In this document: positions 61,753 to 64,000 of the stretch, piece by piece
How the letters are laid out: every line of letters starts with the position of its first letter
How positions within the stretch are numbered: the first letter of the stretch is position 1
NCBI GenBank assembly: GCA_016711405.1
Contig: JADJSZ010000012.1
Location: forward strand, 67,097-131,096
Reading direction: 5' to 3'
Origin: Candidatus Hadersleviella danica
GTDB taxonomy: Bacteria; Chloroflexota; Anaerolineae; Promineifilales; Promineifilaceae
Length of the DNA: 64,000 nucleotides
The notes under the pieces: generated by a model
What the model was told of the DNA's origin: nothing
Databases searched by the model: none
Seen by the model: the letters and a program-made list of their open reading frames with translations, nothing else
Program-made: the position numbers and the translations under genes

Positions 61753-63347
61753 ATGAGAGATACTAAATTGATACGCCGATTTGTTCTGGTAGTAATGCTG
61801 TTCTTCTTTGTGGTAAGCGCCAGCACTGTCTTTGCCCAAGAGGGGATAGAAGCTGAACAACTGGCCGAAGTAACCAACGACCTTGCCACAAGTATCAACT
61901 CCGTGGGTTTTACTAGCCACCTTCCTAATCTTCTTTATGCAGGCTGGGTTTGCCTTGGTTGAAACAGGCTTTACCCGCGCCAAGAATGTGGCTCATACCA
62001 TGATGATGAATTTGATGGTTTTTTGTATTGGCGCATTGGGTTACTGGCTCGTTGGCTTTGCTCTCCAATACGGAGGTATCAATTACACCTATCCCGCCAT
62101 CAATGGCCTAGATGCTTGGGCTTTTTCCCCTGTTTCTATGGGTGACTGGGCGGGTTTATTGGAACAACCAGTTCTTATTGGTGGTTCTGGGGTGATGGGC
62201 ATGTCGGGTTTTATGCTGGCTGGTTTAGGGGCAAACTTTGGGGTCTTAACGTTCTTTTTGTTCCAAATGGTCTTTATGGACACAGCGGCCACCATCCCGA
62301 CTGGTTCTATGGCGGAGCGGCTAAAGTTTAGTGGGTTCGTCATTATGAGTTTGTGGATTAGTATGTTTATTTACCCCATTATCGGCGGTTGGATATGGGG
62401 CGGTGGCTGGTTGGCAAATCTAGGTCGCTCGCTTGGGTTGGGCAATGGGGCGGTAGATTTTTCTGGTTCGGGTGTGGTTCATATGGTCGGTGGTTCATTG
62501 GCTTTGGCGGGAGCGATTATCATTGTCCCACGTATCGGCCGATTCAACAACGATGGCTCGGCTAACCCTATCCCCGGCCATAACATTCCAATGGGTGTAT
62601 TCGGAACCATCATTCTGTTTTTTGGTTGGTTTGGGTTTAATGCTGGTTCGTCATTAGGATTCACGGGTTTGTTTCGAGATTTAGCTGTATTGGCGGCCGT
62701 GAACACCTTACTAGCTGGTGCCGCAGGTGGCGCCTCCGCGATGGCGTATATGTGGTTATTCGGCCCTCCAAAAAACCAGACCCCGGCCTCTCCGTAAACG
62801 GCGTTTTGGCTGGTTTGGTGGCCATTACGGCCCCCTGCGCCTTTGTCTCGCCCGGCGCATCGGTGATTATTGGCTTAATTGCGGGTGTGTTGGTTTGCTT
62901 GGCCACTTTTGGTCTGGAAAAAATACGCATTGATGACCCTGTCGGTGCTGTGCCAGTCCATCTGGTTAATGGGATATGGGGTATCGTAGCGGTTGGGCTA
63001 TTTGCCAATGGGAACCCTGCTTCGGCGGGTTGGAACGGTGTCACTTCACCTGTTACAGGCTTGTTCTATGGTGGCAGTGGTCAGTTGATGGCTCAGCTAT
63101 TTACGGTTGGAGCCATACTGGTGGTGGCGTGTGGTTTGTCACTCGCTTTTTTCAAGGCTCTGAGTCTGCTAAAAATATTGCGCTCTGAACCACACGATGA
63201 ATTGGTTGGGTTGGATATCCCTGAAATGGTACGCCAGGTTACACCAATGCGGATATTGTGATGCCCGGCGGGCGGCTGTCCCAACAAATGCCTTCGATAC
63301 GGCCGTTAACCCCTACTGTAAAAACAGGCACAGCAACTGGGGACTAG
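61753..63347 (+). CDS. amt: Ammonium transporter (three frameshifts)
   Basis: Amt/MEP channel with a cleavable signal (FVLVVMLFFFVVSASTVFA) and about 11 helices: WVLLATFLIFFMQAGFALVETGFTRAKN, FGWFGFNAGSS, DPVGAVPVHLVNGIWG. The reading frame breaks near 61903-61912 (one base extra), at the A6 run 62770-62775 (one A missing) and at GG 63228-63229 (one G missing). With these repaired the protein ends PEMGTPGYTNADIV... at TAG 63347. The three segments are otherwise intact and well conserved, so sequencing error is more likely than decay. It is followed by a PII gene. Confidence 0.88.
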
Positions 63348-63377
63348 CGCATTAGGGCACCTAAGGAGAAATGAATC

Positions 63378-63803
63378 ATGACAAAAAAAATAGAAGCAAT
63401 TATTCGTGAAGAAACATTGGACGCTGTCAAAAGCGCCCTGCGAGATATTGGAATTGTAGGGATGAATGTGATTGAGGTGCGTGGGCATGGTCGTCAGGGC
63501 GGTATTGAGCTTTCTTGGCGAGGAACCTCTTACCAGATGGATCTCATCCCTAAATACCAAGTCAACATTATCCTAAGCGATCATAATGTGGAAAAGGCGG
63601 TGCAAGCCATCATGCAAGCCGCACGGACAGGCGCTCAGGGTGATGGGGTCATCTTTGTTTACCCAGTTGATGATGTGATTCGCATTCGGACTGGCGAGCG
63701 GGGGCTGTTGCACTCAGTTATCCAGATGACATTGATATGCGCCGCGAAAGGCTGCCACGTCGTAAGGGGCAACCGCGTAAGCAGCCCCATATTTTGCAGA
63801 TAA
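63378..63803 (+). CDS. glnK: PII-family nitrogen regulatory protein (GlnB/GlnK)
   Basis: Senses ATP/ADP and 2-oxoglutarate, and usually controls the adjacent amt product. KKIEAIIREETLDAVKSALRDIGIVGMNVIEV, T-loop GRQGGIELSWRGTSYQMD with the modifiable Tyr (residue 52 here) kept, B-loop TGAQGDGVIFV and C-loop RIRTGERG. After residue 109 the sequence LLHSVIQMTLIC is unlike PII; the G5 run at 63700-63704 is probably miscalled, so the C-terminus is uncertain. AAGGAG is 10 bases before ATG 63378. Confidence 0.9.
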   Translation: MTKKIEAIIREETLDAVKSALRDIGIVGMNVIEVRGHGRQGGIELSWRGTSYQMDLIPKYQVNIILSDHNVEKAVQAIMQAARTGAQGDGVIFVYPVDDVIRIRTGERGLLHSVIQMTLICAAKGCHVVRGNRVSSPIFCR

Positions 63804-63817
63804 GGGGCACCCACACA

Positions 63818-63848
63818 ACGGCCGTTCTCGAACCAAGAACGGCCGTTA
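63818..63848. terminator. Hairpin after the PII gene
   Basis: AACGGCCGTTCT (63818-63829) pairs with AGAACGGCCGTT (63837-63848). Both arms contain ACGGCCGT. No long U tract follows, so it may end transcription weakly or protect the mRNA end. Confidence 0.6.
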
Positions 63849-63976
63849 TCATTCCACAAAGAGGGGTAAGAACCGTAGATTCTCTCATTTGTACCAAGAA
63901 AAATCTGGCACAAATCCGTTTTAAGTCGCTGAAGCTCCGACTAACAGGGTTAAATGGTTCTTGATGGGAAAACAGC

Positions 63977-64000
63977 ATGAAAGCCCAAACCGTAACTGTT
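63977..64000 (+). CDS. Start of a further gene, cut by the window edge
   Basis: ATG 63977 begins MKAQTVTV and runs off the window. Too short to identify; a second nitrogen gene would fit the position after amt and PII. Confidence 0.3.

Overview
This is a GC-rich bacterial chromosomal segment, most likely from an uncultured filamentous Chloroflexota (Anaerolineae-like). That placement is inferred from gene content: a LytR-CpsA-Psr protein, a sortase, GAF-type histidine kinases, an actinobacteria/Chloroflexota-type phosphomutase-DUF3090-SCO1664 trio, a secreted YFE/YFERARxEY-repeat lipoprotein and a lipoprotein class B PBP. No 16S gene is present, so it is not proven. Three structural RNAs are visible: tRNA-Gln(CTG), tRNA-Leu(GAG) and RNase P RNA.

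Layout. 0.1-4.4 kb: leftward hisG-hisD-menF, preceded by what reads as a histidine attenuator (a 21-residue leader peptide with a His4 run, then an intrinsic terminator). 4.5-9.6 kb: aminotransferase, glycosyltransferase, sortase, PqqB-like metallo-hydrolase, HIT protein and a Cys-rich small protein. 9.8-18.5 kb: FtsX/MacB-type permease, histidine kinase, lipoprotein-rsgA, etfBA. 18.7-25.1 kb: trhO, tRNA-Gln, a Tat-type intradiol dioxygenase-like lipoprotein, nrnA-truB-ribF, galE. 25.2-34.9 kb: LysR regulator, a C39-like peptidase pair, LCP protein, GT2, EEP nuclease-like protein, PBP and a broken membrane glycosyltransferase. 34.9-40 kb: a DnaA-box cluster, pheS, Nudix-like gene, nusB, asp23-like gene, fabG-fabD-rpmF. 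40-49.9 kb: DnaQ-like exonuclease, TPR protein, MshA-like GT4, the phosphomutase-DUF3090-SCO1664 trio, a CpaE-like response-regulator ATPase, Sir2 and a kinase. 49.9-64 kb: trxB, rnpB, ald, a transglutaminase-like protein, an epimerase, tRNA-Leu, HpcH aldolase, CoA-binding protein, GT39-like protein, methyltransferase, amt and a PII protein, with a further gene just starting at the edge.

The most unusual aspect is the non-coding DNA. (1) The palindrome CGGCCG, often as ACGGCCGT, is scattered through genes and spacers far above chance, like HIP1 in cyanobacteria. (2) Almost every spacer carries degenerate tandem arrays with a strict 7-bp period but many different words (TAACCAA, TGCTGAG, AGTACGA, TTTGTCA, GTGAAAG, AGTAGTG and others), usually as inverted pairs and sometimes running into reading frames. 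(3) Several families of small palindromic, MITE-like elements are present; two copies of one family (ends GTAACTATTCAG) have perfect 8-bp target duplications, and others are nested in each other.

At least ten genes are split by single-base indels, mostly one base missing from a homopolymer. This looks like uncorrected long-read sequencing error rather than widespread pseudogenes, so those genes are given as one feature each with the break marked. No CRISPR array, prophage or transposase gene was seen.
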